DNA from: Prevotellaceae bacterium
Lineage (GTDB): Bacteria > Bacteroidota > Bacteroidia > Bacteroidales > UBA932
Direction: 5' to 3'
DNA: 9,219 bases
Assembly (NCBI GenBank): GCA_031258915.1
Contig: JAIRMD010000229.1
Coordinates: 1-9,219 of the forward strand
This document shows positions 7,027 to 9,219 of the stretch, in pieces. The notes beneath the pieces are model-generated. The model ran no database searches. It was not told the DNA's origin and worked only from the letters and a program-made list of their open reading frames with translations. Position 1 is the stretch's first letter. Each line of letters starts with the position of its first letter. The translations under genes were made by a program, and so were the position numbers.

Positions 7027-9183
7027 TTAAAAGCTAATGGATAGCCGCGCGATTGTTTTCGCAAGCTCATTTTTTACTGCCGCATCCTGCTCCACAGCCC
7101 ACTGCTGCCTGCAAAATGCGAGTATTTCGTCCCGCTTCCACGAGTAAACGTACCACCCGAAAGTTTCTGCCGTCAGCGTTCGCAACCCGACATCCCGGCC
7201 ATTTTTCAGGTACTCGAACAGCTCCGCTAAATGCTCGGTCTGGCATAGGTTTCGCTGCGCCGAAATCGTAAACCGCGTGGGCTTTGGAGTGGTATCGCTT
7301 AGCTTGGCAAAATCCGCCTTGCTGGCCTCAGCGCTTCGCTTCAAATTTGCCAAAAGCGCGGAGTAGCTTTTTTCGGTAGGCCAGAGGGGGCTTTTCGCCC
7401 GCCACGAGGCAAAATAGTTAACAATCGTATCGTAAGGATACTGATCAATGGCATACCGCAGCTGGAAGTGTTCCCTGTTGGTTGTGGCCGGATTAAAGTA
7501 GGCCTGGGCAATCACCGGGAGCAGCGCCTTATCGCCCGATTTTCCGGCCGTCAGCGTTCCCAGCCGCCGGAGCAGCTCGTACGAGTCGGTCATGGCAAGC
7601 GCGATGGCCTGTGGCAGCAGCGGGCTTAGTCGTTTTTTCAAGAGGGAGAACGCCTCCAACCGCACCAGCGGGTCGGCGTCTTTTTCCAGCGTTAGCAGCA
7701 GCTCGCTTGAGCCTACGGCGCGGTTGTTTTGCAGCATTACCAGCGCCAGCGCGCGCACGTCGGACGGCGTGGAGCTGTTGGCAAAAAGCTTTCGCCAATA
7801 TTTGGGGTTGCGCTTTTCCTTAACAATATCGCGGTCTAAAGCAGCGCGGGCGGCGGCAAAGTGAAACGTGGGGTCGCCTATCAGGTGCGACTCTAGCGTA
7901 AACACCTCTTTTGCCCAATTGCCCACGCAAACGCCCTCGCCCAGCAGCCCTATCAGCTCGTTGGGCCACATGTCCTGCAGGGCATTTACCGTGTTGGCTT
8001 TTGCGGCTATGGTTGCGCCCGGGTTAAAAATATAGTGGCCGCTGATGTAGTCGTTCAAGTGGAAAGAGCCGTTGAAGCAGGCGTCAAACATGATGAATTT
8101 GGCGTTAAAAACGCGCCCGTAGGTATCGGCAATCACCACGTTCAACGAGGCGGCCTGCAGGCTGTCGGCGGCCACCGTTGCGGAGTCAAAGGCGTTGGCT
8201 ACCCAGCTCTCCGGAACATCAAAATTCTCCATGTAGTATTGCTTGGCTGCTACCGTATCTTTCGCTCTCCTTATCTTTGCCCGAAAAAAGGACTTCAAGG
8301 CGTCTGCGTGCTGCTGGGGCGCGCCGGCGTTGGGTATTTCGCTGAGGTATTGCGTATCGCTGTCCCCGTGGTGGTGCAGGATGGCGACATCCAGCGAGGC
8401 ATCGGCCAGCTGCGCCAGCAAACGGTCGCGGACAGCGTCATCCATATCGAAGTTGATAAAGTCCAGCCGGCTTCCCCGCCGCTTGCCCAAGAACGGAAAG
8501 TGGCGCTTCAGCACCCACCCTTCATCTACCCGGGCGTTGATAGATTCCGAATTGTAGCCGTGCCCGGTAAAGTAGAGGACATGCGACAGCGTCCGCTGCC
8601 GTTGCTTGTCCTCCACCACCTTTTGCAGGTATTCCGAAAGCAGCTGATACTTATCCTTTCCGGGCTGCACGGGCGCTTTTATCCGCGCCGAGTAAATATC
8701 CGAAGAAACATACTGCACCGAAGAGGCTTTCAAGGTATAATAATGGTACAGCTTTTCCGTACTGTCTTGTTTGATATACTCAAACTGCAAGTCAAAATCG
8801 TCGTAAAAGCGGTCGGAAGGAATGGACGACTCTTTCCAGTCCCTTGTCTGGTTCATTTTGAACGCCATGCTCAAGTGCTGCGCATCGCGCGTCATAACCA
8901 CCGGAATATCGCCGATAAGTACCGCTCCCTCCATGCGGCTATTTTGGTAAAGCGCATGCAGCGCCCGGCGGATGGAGTCGGGGTGTTGCCATACGTCCCG
9001 AATGAGCACAGCCTGTTTGCCGTCGCCGTGGATAGCGGCGAGGTAGCGGTCAATATCTTTTCCTATGGCTTGGTAGGTAGCCGTATCGGTTACCACCGCC
9101 ACGGTTGCCCGCCATTCGCCGGCGTACGCGCGGACGTTGCAAATACAGAGCAGGAAGAGCCAAAGAGAAGCGTTTTTTAGCAT
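7027..9183 (-). CDS. Secreted C25 (gingipain-type) cysteine peptidase with HEAT-like C-terminal half
   Basis: The 718-residue product has a Sec signal peptide (cleavage near AYA-G22). The caspase-like peptidase part runs from about 25 to 445: GAVLIGDIPVV (86-96) and IPSDRFYDDFD (121-131) match the first C25 subdomain; SARIKAP (165-171) corresponds to the usual GRIPV strand; HHHGD (270-274) supplies the likely catalytic His272; FDACFNGSF (366-374) supplies Cys369; and HLIGDPTFHF (433-442) matches the closing GDP motif. The His-Cys spacing (97) is much larger than in gingipains (about 33) because of a charged insertion (about 290-345). Residues about 475-590 look like HEAT repeats (DVRALALVMLQNN, PLVRLEAFSLL). 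The end (ARLSISF) lacks a type IX secretion C-terminal domain, so the protein is probably periplasmic or exported otherwise. It is the first gene of the cluster visible here. The ATG at 9183 has no Shine-Dalgarno. Substrate unknown. Confidence 0.82.
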   Translation of the reverse strand: MLKNASLWLFLLCICNVRAYAGEWRATVAVVTDTATYQAIGKDIDRYLAAIHGDGKQAVLIRDVWQHPDSIRRALHALYQNSRMEGAVLIGDIPVVMTRDAQHLSMAFKMNQTRDWKESSIPSDRFYDDFDLQFEYIKQDSTEKLYHYYTLKASSVQYVSSDIYSARIKAPVQPGKDKYQLLSEYLQKVVEDKQRQRTLSHVLYFTGHGYNSESINARVDEGWVLKRHFPFLGKRRGSRLDFINFDMDDAVRDRLLAQLADASLDVAILHHHGDSDTQYLSEIPNAGAPQQHADALKSFFRAKIRRAKDTVAAKQYYMENFDVPESWVANAFDSATVAADSLQAASLNVVIADTYGRVFNAKFIMFDACFNGSFHLNDYISGHYIFNPGATIAAKANTVNALQDMWPNELIGLLGEGVCVGNWAKEVFTLESHLIGDPTFHFAAARAALDRDIVKEKRNPKYWRKLFANSSTPSDVRALALVMLQNNRAVGSSELLLTLEKDADPLVRLEAFSLLKKRLSPLLPQAIALAMTDSYELLRRLGTLTAGKSGDKALLPVIAQAYFNPATTNREHFQLRYAIDQYPYDTIVNYFASWRAKSPLWPTEKSYSALLANLKRSAEASKADFAKLSDTTPKPTRFTISAQRNLCQTEHLAELFEYLKNGRDVGLRTLTAETFGWYVYSWKRDEILAFCRQQWAVEQDAAVKNELAKTIARLSISF

Positions 9184-9219
9184 AAGATGTTTTTGTATTT
9201 CAGAAAATTCCTTTTTTAA

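Noticed and set aside
8554..8583. TGHG (residues 206-209) of the peptidase as the catalytic His motif
   Set aside because: It would lie on the strand after the GRIPV-like segment, one strand before the usual His strand. HHHGD at 270-274 fits the C25 order better, although this remains unproven.
8035..9180. A 381-codon open frame on the plus strand opposite the peptidase gene
   Set aside because: It lies wholly antisense to a gene with clear signal peptide and peptidase motifs. Its translation is full of Val/Arg/His with no recognisable domain, as expected from the complement of a GC-balanced coding region.

Overview
The window looks like a chromosomal segment of a Bacteroidota (most likely Bacteroidales) bacterium. 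Evidence for this: a TonB-dependent receptor with an N-terminal carboxypeptidase-regulatory-like domain, a lipoprotein whose lipobox cysteine is followed by acidic residues, protein families (DUF4876, DUF6850, DUF5618) that I know only from this phylum, AT-rich leaders without Shine-Dalgarno sequences, and a promoter matching the Bacteroides TTG-N20-TAnnTTTG pattern. All supported genes lie on the minus strand, so transcription runs from the right end of the window to the left.

Right to left, the layout is as follows. (1) 9183-7027: a secreted caspase-fold cysteine peptidase of the gingipain (C25) type with a HEAT-like C-terminal half. (2) 7023-4252: a TonB-dependent outer-membrane receptor, GTG start, 3 bp after the peptidase stop and in the same frame. 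(3) 4251-3807: a 445-bp gap with a GC-rich hairpin, a G8 run, a 41-bp imperfect tandem repeat and a 13-bp perfect tandem repeat. (4) 3806-2595: a DUF4876 surface-type lipoprotein with a lamin-tail-like region. (5) 2588-1041: a DUF6850 outer-membrane beta-barrel protein, 6 bp after the lipoprotein stop. (6) 1040-902: an intergenic region with an inverted repeat and a good promoter. (7) 901-323: a small DUF5618 helical protein with an unusual hydrophobic C-terminal tail. (8) 223-1: the start of a membrane-anchored protein with a nine-glutamine tract, cut off by the window edge.

The four genes from 9183 to 1041 read as one envelope system. A secreted protease could release or expose a ligand, a surface lipoprotein could capture it, the TonB-dependent receptor could import it across the outer membrane, and a second barrel could serve as an accessory pore or assembly partner. 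This resembles in outline the P. gingivalis arrangement in which gingipains feed peptides or haem to TonB-dependent receptors, but here there is no SusD partner and the protease lacks a type IX secretion tail. The substrate cannot be read from the sequence. The DUF5618 gene and the partial gene appear to be a separate transcription unit.
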